Origin: Chiridota heheva | Taxonomy: Eukaryota; Echinodermata; Holothuroidea; Apodida; Chiridotidae | NCBI GenBank assembly: GCA_020152595.1 | Contig: JAIGNY010003250.1 | Span: forward strand, 409,501-473,500 | Length of the DNA stretch: 64,000 nucleotides | Reading direction: 5' to 3' | Part shown: piece after piece, positions 1 through 13,700 of the stretch | How the letters are laid out: every line of letters begins with the position of its first letter | Position numbering within the stretch: position 1 is the first letter of the stretch | Program-made: the position numbers and the translations under genes | Notes under the pieces: generated by a model | Told to the model about the DNA's origin: nothing | Database searches by the model: none | What the model saw: the letters and a program-made list of their open reading frames with translations, nothing else

Positions 1-256
1 ATGAAATAAAATCCTCAATTGTTGGAGAAAAAAACCCTCAATTCTGGACCAAGATATGGAGGTGAACATCTTAGTGAGATGGGGTTTTAGGGGCTTAAGC
101 CCCCACTCCCCAAACTAAAAGCTAGACATGCTGGTTGGTCATTTCTTGCTTGAACCATGGGAATTCCTTCTCCCAAAATTCACAGCAAGTGGTCATGACT
201 ATATGTTAGGAACATTTGTTCGCCTTCTAATTCGTCCTGATAATGATACAAGAGCT

Positions 257-924
257 TTCCTTGTTCTACCACAATGAATGCACCACTCCTCGTTCTACCA
301 CAATGAATGAACCATTCCTCGTTCTACCACAATGAATGAACCACTCCTCGTTCTACCACAATGAATGAACCACTCCTCGTTCTACCACAATGAATGAACC
401 ACTCCTCGTTCTACCACAATGAATGAACCACTCCTCGTTCTACCACAATGAATGCACCACTCCTCGTTCTACCACAATGAATGCACCACTCCTCGTTCTA
501 CCACAATGAATGAACCACTCCTCGTTCTACCACAATGAATGAACCATTCCTCGTTCTACCACAATGAATGCACCACTTCTCGTTCTACCACAATGAATGC
601 ACCACTCCTCGTTCTACCACAATGAATGAACCACTCCTCGTTCTAACACAATGAATGAACCACTCCTCGTTCTACCACAATGAATGAACCACTCCTCGTT
701 CTACCACAATGAATGAACCACTCCTTGTTCTACCACAATGAATGCACCACTCCTCGTTCTACCACAATGAATGAACCACTCCTCGTTCTACCACAAGGAA
801 TGAACCACTCCTCGTTCTACCACAATGAATGAACCACTCCTCGTTCTACCACAATGAATGAACCACTCCTCGCTCTACCACAATGAATGCACCACTCCTA
901 GTTCTACCACAATGAATGAACCAC
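257..924. repeat. 30-bp minisatellite, about 22 copies
   Basis: The unit contains CTCCTCGTTCTACCACAATG followed by AATGAACCAC. Copies alternate between AATGAACC and AATGCACC variants. It lies in intron 19. The plus-strand reading frame through it has no gene character. Confidence 0.95.
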
Positions 925-1586
925 ATATTTTTGTCATTTTTCTTATACTAAGAGTTTTAATTTTAGCAAAACATGACATAAAATGCATAACACTTTTGAG
1001 GGAATGTTTTAATGTGATGTCACTATTAATTTGCATTAACCAGCTGTTTTACACAATTCTCCCAGACTAACTGCTTGTACGACTGTATGAATAAGATCAT
1101 TTTCCACTATTTACAAAATCTATGGGAATATTCCTTTAAGCAACAATACTATGACAATACACATTCAAATCAATGACTGCCATTTGAACATTCAAAGAGA
1201 GCTAATTCTCTGGCAAAAAAGGTTTGGCAACAGTAAATGACCCCCCCTCCTCCCCCTCCCCCTCCTCCCTCCCCCCTCCTCCCCCCCTCCCCCCTTCCCT
1301 CCCAATTCAATATCATAATACAATTGTGGTTTGAGGAGAGTCAATTTTATTAAATCTAGAGAATGAATAATCTATGAAATTAGTGAGGAAGGATGGCATA
1401 AGCTTGAATAGAGAAAATGGATCTCTGGAACATTACACATTAAACAAAGAATGTATAATAGCTAAGTATTTATAATATCATATGTTATGCAGGAAATAAC
1501 TTGATACGTCAGACACCACAGTGCCACAATGTTCATGAATATGCAAAGTATTGCAACTAATCTTTTCAGGGCATGATGCCCTAGTG
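925..1586. other. Intron 19 sequence, C-rich tract
   Basis: AT-rich intronic sequence with no exon or gene signal. A nearly pure C/T stretch at about 1239-1303 (CCCCCTCC repeats) could form a G-rich structure on the minus strand, which is the sense strand. Confidence 0.6.
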
Positions 1587-1762
1587 CAGTGGCATGGCTA
1601 GCATTTCCATATTGGTAGGACAAGTAACATAGATAAACTGACAGAATACAAAATATGGCCCCTGCCGACGGATGGTACTAATTTTGAACCAATACAAATT
1701 CAATATTGAGGAATATTGGTGGGGCGTTCGCCCCCTCTGCCCACCCTTTGGCTACGCCACTA
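1587..1762. mobile_element. hAT-like MITE, 176 bp
   Basis: It starts CAGTGGCATGGC and ends GGCTACGCCACTA, imperfect terminal inverted repeats of the CAGTGGCGTAGCC type. It is flanked by CCCTAGTG (1579-1586) and CCCTAGTA (1763-1770), an 8-bp target duplication with one mismatch, as hAT elements make. Too short to encode a transposase. Confidence 0.75.
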
Positions 1763-1770
1763 CCCTAGTA

Positions 1771-2320
1771 ACGATATGACAGTTCTTGACATGGATTTGG
1801 TTACATTTTGGTCCGCAATATCATAATTTTCACTGCACTGCATATGAGAAAATATGTAAGTAACACACTATCCTACAATGTAAAGATTATGCAAGGCAAC
1901 TACCTGTGGTAATGAAGCCCAAGCATGCACTATGTAGAGTACAACAGTAAAATACATACATGGATTTTCAGGGCACATATGACCATTTTGGACAGGGTTT
2001 TGGCTACTCTGTGTCCATGGTGTCAATTTTGCCACAAAATGTATGATTTTTTTTTAATGATTTTGTTTCCTTTTTTGTGCTATTTTATGCTCTTTGACAA
2101 TTTTAATCTGAATTTTATGATTTTATGCCCATCTGGGAGGCCTACTTTAAATACTGAATCACAAATGTTTGTAAAAAATTTCAGAACGAAATGAGGATGT
2201 CAAACGAAACTACAACAATACAACACTGACTGATTTACAAAATTTAGAGCATTTTTAGTTTATTTTCATGTATCTGTCCATAAAACTTTAATGTAGTATG
2301 TGTGTTAATGTGGAGAGACA
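1771..2320. other. Intron 19 sequence without recognisable feature
   Basis: AT-rich. I see no exon, RNA gene or transposon end. The last 20 or so bases (GTTAATGTGGAGAGACAATG) match the left flank of the related element near 59.85 kb. Confidence 0.5.
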
Positions 2321-4506
2321 ATGAATGTTTCTGATTAGTAGAGATATCTACACAAATACTGACAAGCAAATAATTAATGTTTCTGATTGGTAGATATATC
2401 TACACAAATACTGACAAGCAAATCATGATTGTTTCTGATTGGTAGAGATACCTACACAAATACTGACAAGCAAATCAAGAATGTTTCTGATTGGTAGAGA
2501 TATGTACACAAATACTGACAAGCAAATCATGAATGTTTCTGATTGGTAGAGATATCTACACAAATACTGACAAGCAAATCATGAATATTTCTGATTGGTA
2601 GAGATATCTACACAAATACTGACAAGCAAATCATGAATGTTTCTGATTGGTAGAGATATCTACACAAATACTGACAAGCAAATCATGAATGTTTCTGATT
2701 GGTAGAGATATGTACACAAATACTGACAAGCAAATCATGAATGTTTCTGATTGGTAGAGATATCTACACAAATACTGACAAGCAAATCATGAATGTTTCT
2801 GATTGGTAGAGATATCTACACAAATACTGACAAGCAAATCATGATTGTTTCTGATTGGTAGAGATACCTACACAAATACTGACAAGCAAATCATTAATGT
2901 TTCTGATTGGTAGAGATATCTACACAAATACTGACAAGCAAATCATGAATGTTTCTGATTGGTAGAGATATGTACACAAATACTGACAAGCAAATCATGA
3001 ATGTTTCTGATTGGTAGAGATATCTACACAAATACTGACAAGCAAATCATGATTGTTTCTGATTGGTAGAGATACCTACACAAATACTGACAAGCAAATC
3101 ATGAATGTTTCTGATTGGTAGAGATATCTACACAAATACTGACAAGCAAATCATGATTGTTTCTGATTGGTAGAGATATCTACACAAATACTGACAAGCA
3201 AATCATGAATGTTTCTGATTGGTAGAGATATCTACACAAATACTGACAAGCAAATCATGAATGTTTCTGATTGGTAACGATATCTACACAAATACTGACA
3301 AGCAAATCATGAATGTTTCTGATTGGTAGAGATATCTACACAAATACTGACAAGCAAATCATGAATGTTTCTGATTGGTAGAGATACCTACACAAATACT
3401 GACAAGCAAATCATGAATGTTTCTGATTGGTAGAGATATCTACACAAATACTGACAAGCAAATCATGAATGTTTCTGATTGGTAACGATATCTACACAAA
3501 TACTGACAAGCAAATCATGAATGTTTCTGATTGGTAGAGATATCTACACAAATACTGACAAGCAAATCATGAATATTTCTGATTGGTAGAGATACCTACA
3601 CAAATACTGACAAGCAAATCATGAATGTTTCTGATTGGTAGAGATATCTACACAAATACTGACAAGCAAATCATGAATGTTTCTGATTGGTAACGATATC
3701 TACACAAATACTGACAAGCAAATCATGAATGTTTCTGATTGGTAGAGATATCTACACAAATACTGACAAGCAAATCATGAATATTTCTGATTGGTAGAGA
3801 TATCTACACAAATACTGACAAGCAAATCATGAATGTTTCTGATTGGTAGAGATATCTACACAAATACTGACAAGCAAATCATGAATGTTTCTGATTGGTA
3901 AGAGATATCTACACAAATACTGACAAGCAAATCATGAATGTTTCTGATTGGTAGAGATATCTACACAAATACTGACAAGCAAATCATGAATGTTTCTGAT
4001 TGGTAGAGATACCTACACAAATACTGACAAGCAAATCATGAATGTTTCTGATTGGTAGAGATATCTACACAAATACTGACAAGCAAATCATGAATGTTTC
4101 TGATTGGTAACGATATCTACACAAATACTGACAAGCAAATCATGAATGTTTCTGATTGGTAGAGATATCTACACAAATACTGACAAGCAAATCATGAATA
4201 TTTCTGATTGGTAGAGATACCTACACAAATACTGACAAGCAAATCATGAATGTTTCTGATTGGTAGAGATATCTACACAAATACTGACAAGCAAATCATG
4301 AATGTTTCTGATTGGTAACGATATCTACACAAATACTGACAAGCAAATCATGAATGTTTCTGATTGGTAGAGATATCTACACAAATACTGACAAGCAAAT
4401 CATGAATATTTCTGATTGGTAGAGATATCTACACAAATACTGACAAGCAAATCATGAATGTTTCTGATTGGTAGAGATATCTACACAAATACTGACAAGC
4501 AAATCA
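2321..4506. repeat. 52-bp minisatellite, 42 copies
   Basis: The unit holds TTTCTGATTGGTAGAGATAT then CTACACAAATACTGACAAGC and AAATCATGAA. Length divided by 52 is 42 copies. Variants (GATATC, GATACC, GATATG, GTAACGATATC) recur in ordered blocks, a sign of higher-order duplication. It begins about 106 bp past the exon 19 donor. TGATTGGT near the start and GCAAATCA near the end of the unit are nearly inverted, so each unit could fold into a stem. Confidence 0.97.
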
Positions 4507-4612
4507 ATAAGTTGAAGTCACATCGCAATTTCCTTGTGACCAGATTCCCTCTTGAAGTAAATTCTATTTAGTAAGTGCCCACCTAGAAATAAGGTTAATG
4601 TCTGATACTCAC

Positions 4613-4743
4613 GCCAATCTGAGAACGATGCCATCAAACGTATCTGGGACAATTGCACCGGCTTCAGCAAGGGCCTGATTCTTAGCCAATGAAGATTCCT
4701 TCAGAACATCTATGCCGCCCCCAGTATGACCAAAGTATGCAGG
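4613..4743 (-). CDS. ACLY-like: ACLY-like exon 19 (phospho-His)
   Basis: Codons 737-779 plus two bases of 780. [20 protein letters not shown] aligns with [20 protein letters not shown]; His742 corresponds to the phosphorylated His760. [16 protein letters not shown] matches NQALKEAGVFVPRSFD. Acceptor ATTCCAG, donor GGC|GTGAGT, phase 2. No later exon was found down to position 1. Confidence 0.95.
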
Positions 4744-7700
4744 CTGGAATAAAAACAGATGATATATGAACGAACTAGATGAGCAACAATAACATATTGA
4801 AAATGATCAGTTATATTACTAGCGATGCTAAAGTTTTATGCAAATAGATCACAGTCATATCACTAGCGATGCTAAAGTTTTATGCAAAAAGATTAGTCAT
4901 ATCACTAGCAATGTTAAAGTTTTATGCAAAAATATCAGTTATATCACTAGCAATGCTAAAGTTTTATGCAAATAGATAAGTCATATCACTAGCAATGCTA
5001 AAGTTTTATGCAAATAGATCAGTCATATCACTAGCGATGCTAAAGTTTTATGCAAAAATATCAGTCATATAACTAGAGATGCTAAAGTTTAATGCAAAAA
5101 GTCACTAGCGATGCTAAAGTTTTATGCAAATTTCAGAAATTTTAACACCCAACACTTTAAAGCTCTCTATCACTTTTAATTTTTGCTGACAATGCCACAT
5201 TTATAATTTGCACAGCTATCACATGAAAGATTTGCGCCCTTACAACAGCGATGTTCAGTTTTTCCACATGTTAGAAAATCGAACATCTCAAGGCCACCGA
5301 AAATTTATGCATCACTGCCCTCACACTTCCATACATACAGTGTACGATTATACATACACTGTACGTATGGAGTTTGTTTCGGGAATGGTTTAAACGGACA
5401 CAGCGTGTACATTATTTAAGAAATATTTAATGAGGGCGCTGCAAGTAGCAATGTCGTAGATGTCAAGGCACAATATTGGCATGATAAATCCATACAGGTC
5501 TATGGACAGATGCAACAAATGCCTGTTCAACCCCACACCAAAAAGAGCATTAATAGTCATTGAATCTTGAAAATAGCATGTGCAGTTTTAAAGTTATCGA
5601 AGTTTGAACATTTTTTTTTAAACTAAACAAAATGTGATGTATGAACAAAAAAACACCTCCAATTTTTTTTTATATGTTTCTTCCCTTCATTTCTGACCTT
5701 TAAAATGTTCAAAATTTGCCTTTTACTTCTTGAAGTTGGTTGGGATTAGTGTAAAGATCTTTATTAAAATCAACCTCCTCTTTCAAGGAGAAATGGCAGA
5801 TGGTTAAAAAACAATGGATTTACATAATAAAATAGAGACTATGTCCCTTTCATACATCACAAGAGTAACACAAAAATTTCTTAATGCCCATATGTGCACA
5901 AAACTCTTCAAAAAGCTGTAAAATGACCACTTTGATTTTGATAAAATTCGTTTTAGTGGATTGTAAATCAACTCCCCCCTCCCCCTCCTAACTTCTTTCT
6001 CTCCCATCCTGCCCATAAACCTTTAAGATTCAAAATGTCTCCTGTTTTATGAAAACATAGAAAGTCTCACAAAATGTTCAGGTATCTGAAGACCGTGACA
6101 TGCTCAATTATGAGAGATTTCCCTACAAAAGACTTACTCTTCCGTCATAAGTGAATAAACAACAAAATTGAATAAAACAAAGGAAAGAAACATTTTGACT
6201 TCTTGTTTTCATAGACTGATAGATGATACGTTTGGTTTGATAATGTTTAACAACACTGCAGCAGTCAGAGTCAAATGTACCAAGATATTGAAAATTGATT
6301 AAAGGGGCATTTCTACACCCATTAAAGCAAAGTACTCACCAAGACAGAAAATTGTGCCTCACTACATCAAATTTCTATACAGTTTGAACAAAATAACATT
6401 TCTAGCAAATTTTACAGTGTCGCCAGAAAATCTCAATTGTAGATTTAATCATGTGTGAGCAAGTCAGAACATTTTCTAATATTTTTTTCCTGTTGGATTT
6501 TCTAAAAAATCGCTCGCCACCACATTAGGTGTGCAACAGTCTTAAGAAAACTCTGGAAAATCTTGAAATAAATCTTTAAGTAGGAGAAGCTAAACTATGT
6601 AATGTTGAGTTTAGAGATTATCATCCCAGCTATGTGCTAAGTTTTAAGTGTATCCACAGTGCTCTGACGAATAAAAATTTCTTTTCAGCACGTACGTGAA
6701 GTTTCCTTTAAATTTCTGGGCGAAAAAGGAAATAAATGCTACGAACAAGTAATATCCAACCTTTGATGAAAATTATTTAAAAACTCATCTTAGTTGTTCA
6801 CAATTAGGTAAGTTAAGGTATTTTACATCCCTGCTAAACAGCTGAGGTTGTATAGAGATGTTCATGGCTGTTTGATAAACCAGTTGTGAAGCAGTGAATG
6901 AAGACCCACCAGGGATTGAACCAAGGACCTCGAGCATCCCAAGCTGATGCTATAACAGCTAGACCACGGAGGTCTTCGGCTATGACTGTTAGACCACGAG
7001 GTCTTCGGCTAAAACTGTTGAACCACGGAGGTCTTCGGCTATGACTGTTAGACCATGGAGGTCTTCTACAGCCGGCAAAGCACTTACTTCTTGCTGGAAT
7101 TCTGTCACACACGTCCCAATGCAGAAGGCAATGACTGGCTTGGTGATTTTACCGTTCTTCAGAGCCTCGCATACATCATACTCCTCTACACCGCCCATCT
7201 GCAAACATAAAACAATAAAACTGTATAAAATATTCATGCATAGCAGCTTGAACAGTAGCTGCCTGCTCACAACAAACATAGGAAGCCTATTTTGCCAGTT
7301 CATATTTAAAGGAGACATAAAGTCTGACTTTTACCTCCTTCGTCATGATAGAATCAATAATAATAAGTCATTTGCCCATAAATCACATCCTCCAAAACAA
7401 TCTAACATATATTTTCCAATTTACAACAATAATTCTGTCAAAAAATAATTTACATGGGAGCAGCCATTTTGTTCATACTGCCCTCTAAAGATGACATCCT
7501 CCTCAACACAGTTCTTGATAACAATAGAATGTATTTCTATTTCAAATTTTCTAGCTCATAAGAAATTAATTTTTTTTGCATGGATCTATGAAATGTTATT
7601 TGTGCATGATATTTTGTCTATAAAACTTCATGTCAAAGTACACTGACAAAAAATATCAAGAAAAATATGAATAAATACATTATTGCATCTCAACACATAA

Positions 7701-10700
7701 TGCCAGCTTTCACTTACAACTGACTTTGTCTCCTTTAAAGCATGTACATATGAACAACATATTTTTGTATTGCTTTAAATGAGAGCAATTAACAGATTAA
7801 AAAAAACATTTCAAGCATTATCAAATATGAACTCTTTCCTAAATTTCTTAAATTCAACACCATAGCAATAGACATAACCCAAATCCACACACTAAAGACT
7901 TTTTACTAAATATTAAGTTTTTCGTTTGCTTGTGTTTAATGGTACAACAGCTAAAGTCATTTGTGCCAAAAGCTTGTACTGAGTGCAAAGAGATGTGCTA
8001 GTCTTATGGCAGTGCTAGAGATGTGTTAGTCTTATGGCAGTGCTAGAGATGTGTTAGTCTTATGGCATTGCTAGAGATGTGCTGGTCTTATGGCAGTGCT
8101 AGAGATGTGTTAGTCTTATGGCAGTGCTAGAGATGTGTTAGTCTTATGGCAGTGCTAGAGATGTGCTAGTCTTATGGCAGTGCTAGAGATGTGTTAGTCT
8201 TATGGCAGTGCTAGAGATGTGCTAGTCTTATGCTAGATCTTAGTCTTGTAATGGCAGTGCTAGAGATGTGCTAGTCTTATGGCAGTGCTAGAGATAGAGA
8301 TGTTAGTCTTATGGCGGTGGCAGTGCTAGAGATGTGTTAGTCTTATGGCAGTGCTAGAGATGTGCTAGTCTTATGTGCTAGCATGTGCAGTGCTAGTCTT
8401 AGATGTAGAGATGCTAGTCTTATGGCAGTGCTAGAGATGTGCTAGTCTTATGGCGGTGCTAGAGATGTGCTAGTCTTATGGCAGTGCTAGAGATGTGCTA
8501 GTCTTATGGCAGTGCTAGAGATGTGCTAGTCTTATGGCAGTGCTAGAGATGTGCTAGTCTTATGGCAGTGTGCTAGTGCTGGCAGTGCTAGAGATGTGTT
8601 AGTCTTATGGCAGTACTAGAGATGTGTTAGTCTTATAGCAGTGCTAGATATGTGTTAGTCTTATGACAGTGCTAGAGATGTGTTGGTCTTATGGCAGTGT
8701 TAGAGATGTGTTAGTCTAATGGCAGTGCTAGAGATGTGTTATTTGACACAATTAAAGCGTGTCATTTTCCAAGGGCTCGACATCGAGGGCCGTGGTGGAA
8801 GGGGGACATGGTTTACAATAATTTTAAGCAGTACCAGTGCCTTTTCGCTATTCGCCCGATGAGCAATTGCCAACGTTGGTCCTGGTTCCCGAATCTCAAA
8901 CCCATAAACGGGATTTGCCTACCGAAAGTTGGGAGAATCAGTCAAAAGTGGGAGGGGGCGGTGAGAGAAAATCACAAAGTCACGCTATGATACTAAAAAA
9001 TCACCAAACAAAGTACACATTTGGAAAAAAAGTGGGGTGGGCCAAGTGCCCTCTTGCTCCCCCCAAATCCCGACAGAAGTACCACTTTTGAAAATAAAAA
9101 GTGCCACTCAATTACTGTCAAAAAGTGCCTTAACTTGATTTGTTAATGTATTTTTAGTGAAGAAAAAAACAGAACCAAAAGGTTTTGTGGTTCTTATGCT
9201 TTTTTCCATGCTGATTGATTTTGTATTAACTGTTATGTCATTGCATATCATGAAATATTTGACATGACATGAATCATTCTTGACATATCATGTATACAAA
9301 CCCATTTCAGCAAAATCATATTAATCCTTGCCCACTAAGGATATTAATGCAATTCAATGTTTTTATAAAATGAACACATACAAATTTACTAGCTAACATC
9401 ATAATTCTACAAAATATGAAACAAAACAGACATGTGATCGTTAAAATATGATAATTTCAAGACTTTAACAGTAAGCCCTGCTTACTCATTAATATGCATG
9501 ACATCACCACCAAAATCAATAGGGCACCCCTCGCCCTGAATTGTATCCACCACCCGTGATTCCTTGTTTTTTGCCCCCTCACCCTGAATTCCCTCCACCC
9601 TCCGTGATTCCCTGTTATTTCCCCCCTTGCCCTAAATTCCATCCACCACCTGTGATTCCTTGTTTTTTGCCCTAACCCTGAATTCCCTACACCCTCCGTG
9701 ATTCCCTGTTATTTTCCCCTTGTCCTGAATTCCCTCCACATCCATGATTCCTTGTTTGTTGCCCTCTTCACCCCGAATTCTCTCCACCACCCGTGATTCC
9801 TTGTTTTTTTCTCCTGACACTGAATTCCCTCCACCACCCGTAATTCCTTGTTTTTTGCCCCTTGCCCTGAATTCCCCCACCACCTGTGATTTCTTGTTTT
9901 TTTTCCCCTCACCCTAAACTCCCTCCACCATCCGTGACATCCGTGATTCCTTATTTTTTCCCCTCGCCCTGAATTCCCACCACCATCCGTGACATCCGTG
10001 ACTCCTTATTTTTTTCCCCTTGCCCTGAATTCCCTCCACCACCCATGACTTCTTGTATTTCCCCCTCACCCTGAATTCCCTCCACCATCCGTGATTCCTT
10101 GTTTCCCCCACCCCCTCACCCTGAATATCCTCCACCATCCGTGATTCCTTGTTGTTTTTTCCCTCACCCTGAATTCCATCCACCACCCGTGATTCCTTGT
10201 TTTTTGCCTCACCCTGAATTCCCTCCACCACCCGTGATTCCTTGTTTTTTTCCCCTTACCCTGAATTCCCTCCACCATCCGTGATTCCTTGTTTTTGTTT
10301 TCCCCCTCACCCTGAATTCCCTCCACCACCCATGATTCCTTGTTTTTCCCCCTCACCCTAAATTCCCTCCACCATCCGTGGTTCCTTGTTTGTTTCTCTC
10401 TCACCCTGAATTCCCTCCACCATCCGTGATTCCTTGTTTTCCCCCTTCACCCTGCATTCCCTCCACCATCCGTGATTTCTTGCTTTTTTCCCCCTCACCC
10501 TGAATTCCCTTCACCATCCGTGATTCCTTGTTTTTTCCCCCTTGCCCTGAATTTCCTCCACCACATGTGAGTCCTTGTAGTCTTCCAAGTACAGGTGTTT
10601 TTCATGTCCAAAGCCTTTCAATACAATCTTCGGCAAAAAGTATCTACGTGACCAAACCCCGGTCTATCACATCCACAAAACCAAGCAATATATTCAGTTA

Positions 10701-13700
10701 TTTTAAAAGAAAACACACCTCTCCAATGAGAATAAAGGATTTCACTGACGGGTTTTCATGGAGATACTTGATGTGGTCCATAAATCCAGTACCAGTGTAC
10801 CTATATGGAAAAACAAAAAAATCAACATCAATTATTTGAAGTACAGTTTCAATCTTGAATTACTACCATCTAATCAAAGGGCATTTATTGTGTTAATGTG
10901 AACAGAAATATACAATACAGTTGAACACTTCTGATTGGTCTTAAGCTGACATGCAAATGAGTAACTGTTGCAGAAGGGATGTTACTATTATGAATCAGAA
11001 TTACCGGAGGCTTCAAACAGTTTTCTTAGACAAGATTCCCTATTTAAACCACACCTATCCAGCTCCACATAGATACCATGGTTTCACCCGCAAACATACA
11101 TGCATGTAGAAAACTTGACATATCACATACATTTACAAATGAAAAGACTGAATATTCGAAATAGTATTCTAATATTTTATTTAAGTCCCCCAAAGAGGAA
11201 GTATGTTTATACCTGCATATACGAGGTTGTTTAGATGTAAAAACTGAATGCATAATATTAATGAGCAAGTTACCAAAGAGAAAATGCAACACTTTAGTTT
11301 CAACTTCAATGATCGTGTTGTTTAGGCAACATACACTTTCCTATGCAGCCTCTTCAGGCACTTGACAGCTACACTGTACCTAATTATTTGACATTCCAAC
11401 TCCACCTAAAACAACCCGATTTTTGTAGCCTGTGCTATGACATGTTATCAGGGTCTTAGTGAAAGGAGAGCTGGGCAAGCTGTGGATTCCCCTCCCTTAC
11501 ATTTACGTAAGGTCATATTGGTGAAAGCATCGGAAGAAAACATAAAATGGAATAATGTTAACATTTTTTACAAATTTTTGTAAATTGTTGACCAAGCTGC
11601 ACTTTATCAGTTCTTTTATGAGTTTGGCTCCCCCTTTTTAAATTTCTGGCTACGTCTCTGCCTCTTATAGAAAAAAAAATCAAGAATTTATAGGAACAAA
11701 ATTGATCTTACCTTCCACCTCCAAGAGAAATTCCGAGATATAAACCATCAGTATTCCGAGCAATGGACACACACAGCTCTGTTGATAGACCGCCAGATCG
11801 AGATAGCATGACCACTGACCCAGGTCGATGAAGACCAAGAGAGATCACGTCAGGCATCGGACCACCAATGTCACCAAGAATGTTACATCTCAAGGCCCCA
11901 GGCTTAAAGACATTCACTTGCAATGCATGTTTGGGCTAAAAGAGGGGAAAAATAAATTTAATGGATTAGTTCAGGGGTTAAGCAAGTCCATCTAATATGA
12001 AAGAGGACTTCAAAAGAAACAAAATAGTGAAGAAAGCATTCAAAAAATCATATTCCATTAAGCAGATATTTAAGTTTAATGTTTGGTATCATTTGTGTAG
12101 AAATGACTGAAATGAGACTAGTTGTGATGTCACAGCCTCATATTCCTCAATGTCTTTATATATTCTATCATATTTCTTTCTCAGATTTTGTGGCTTAAAA
12201 ACCATTGGATATGTCAGGAAAGTAGTAAAATGGAATCTTGGAAGGGTAATTATAATCTACCACCTGAAGAATGGCATCCCTCCCAATGTCCCACATGGCA
12301 TCCCTCCCAATGTCCCACATGGCATCCCACCATGCCCCACATGGCTTCCCAATTGATGTCCTACATAGCATCCCACCTTATGTTCCACATTGGATCCCAC
12401 CATATGTTCCACATGGTATCCCTCCCCATGTCCCAATGACATCCTAATTTATGTTCACATTCCATGTCCCCATGGCCTCCTACTCTATGTCTACTACATG
12501 GCCTACTACCTTATGTCACACATGGCATCCCACTCTGTCCCACATGTCATCCCGGCTTGTCCCACATGGCATCCCATCTTATGTCCCACATTATATCCAA
12601 CCATATGTCTCACATTGCATCCCACCATATGTCTCACATGGCATCCCATTCTATGTCCCACATTATATCCAATCATATATCACACATGGCATCCCTCCCA
12701 ATGTCCCGAATGGCATCCCACCATGCCCCACATGGCTTCCCACTTGATGTCCTACATAGCATCCCACAATTAAGTACATGTACAATTAAGATCATGTGCA
12801 ATTAAGATCATGTGCAATTAAGATCATGTGCAATTAAGATAATGTACAATTAAGATCATGTGCAATTAAAATCATGTGCAATTTAAATAATGTGCAATTA
12901 AGATGATGCACAATTAAGATCATGTACAATTAAGATCATGTACAATTAAGATCATGTACAATTAAGATAATGTGCAATTAAGATAATGTACAATTAAGAT
13001 CATGTACAATTAAGATCATGTGCAATTAGGATAATGTGCAATTAAGATCATGTACAATTAAGATCATGTACAATTAAGATTATGTGCAATTAAGATAATG
13101 TGCAATTAAGATAATGTACAATTAAGATAATGTACAATTAAGATCATGTACAATTAAGATAATGTACAATTAAGATAATGTACAATTAAGATCATGTACA
13201 ATTAAGATCATGTGCAATTAAGATCATGTGCAATTAAGATAATGTCCAATTAAGATGATGTACAATTAAGATCATGTACAATTAAGATTATGTGCAATTA
13301 AGATAATGTGCAATTAAGATAATGTACAATTAAGATCATGTGCAATTAAGATCATGTACAATTAAGGTCATGTACAATTAAGATCATGTACAATTAAGGT
13401 CATGTACAAAAATCATGTACAATTAAGAAGATAATGTACAATTAAGATAATGTACAATTAGGAAAATGTGCAATCAAGATAATGTGCAATTAAGATAATG
13501 TGCAATTAAAATCATGTACAATTAAGATCATGTGCAATTAAGATAATGTACAATTAAGATAATGTACAATTAAGATCATGTGCAATTAAGATAATGTGCA
13601 ATTAAGATAATGTACAATTAAGATCATGTACAATTAAGATCAAACCAAAGATATATAAAATATAAAGGAAAAGATCTTCATTGGATACTTACAACAGATG

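Noticed and set aside
2321-4506. CRISPR-like appearance of regular repeats
   Set aside because: Units abut directly without unique spacers, and the context is an animal intron.
925-4560. A twentieth exon of the gene in intron 19
   Set aside because: I searched the minus strand for the ACLY segment after FDELGEII and for citrate-synthase-like motifs with splice sites and found none; the gene continues outside the window.
10099-10284. Proline-rich secreted peptide ORF
   Set aside because: Lies within the 46-bp array, with no signal peptide and frame changes between units.
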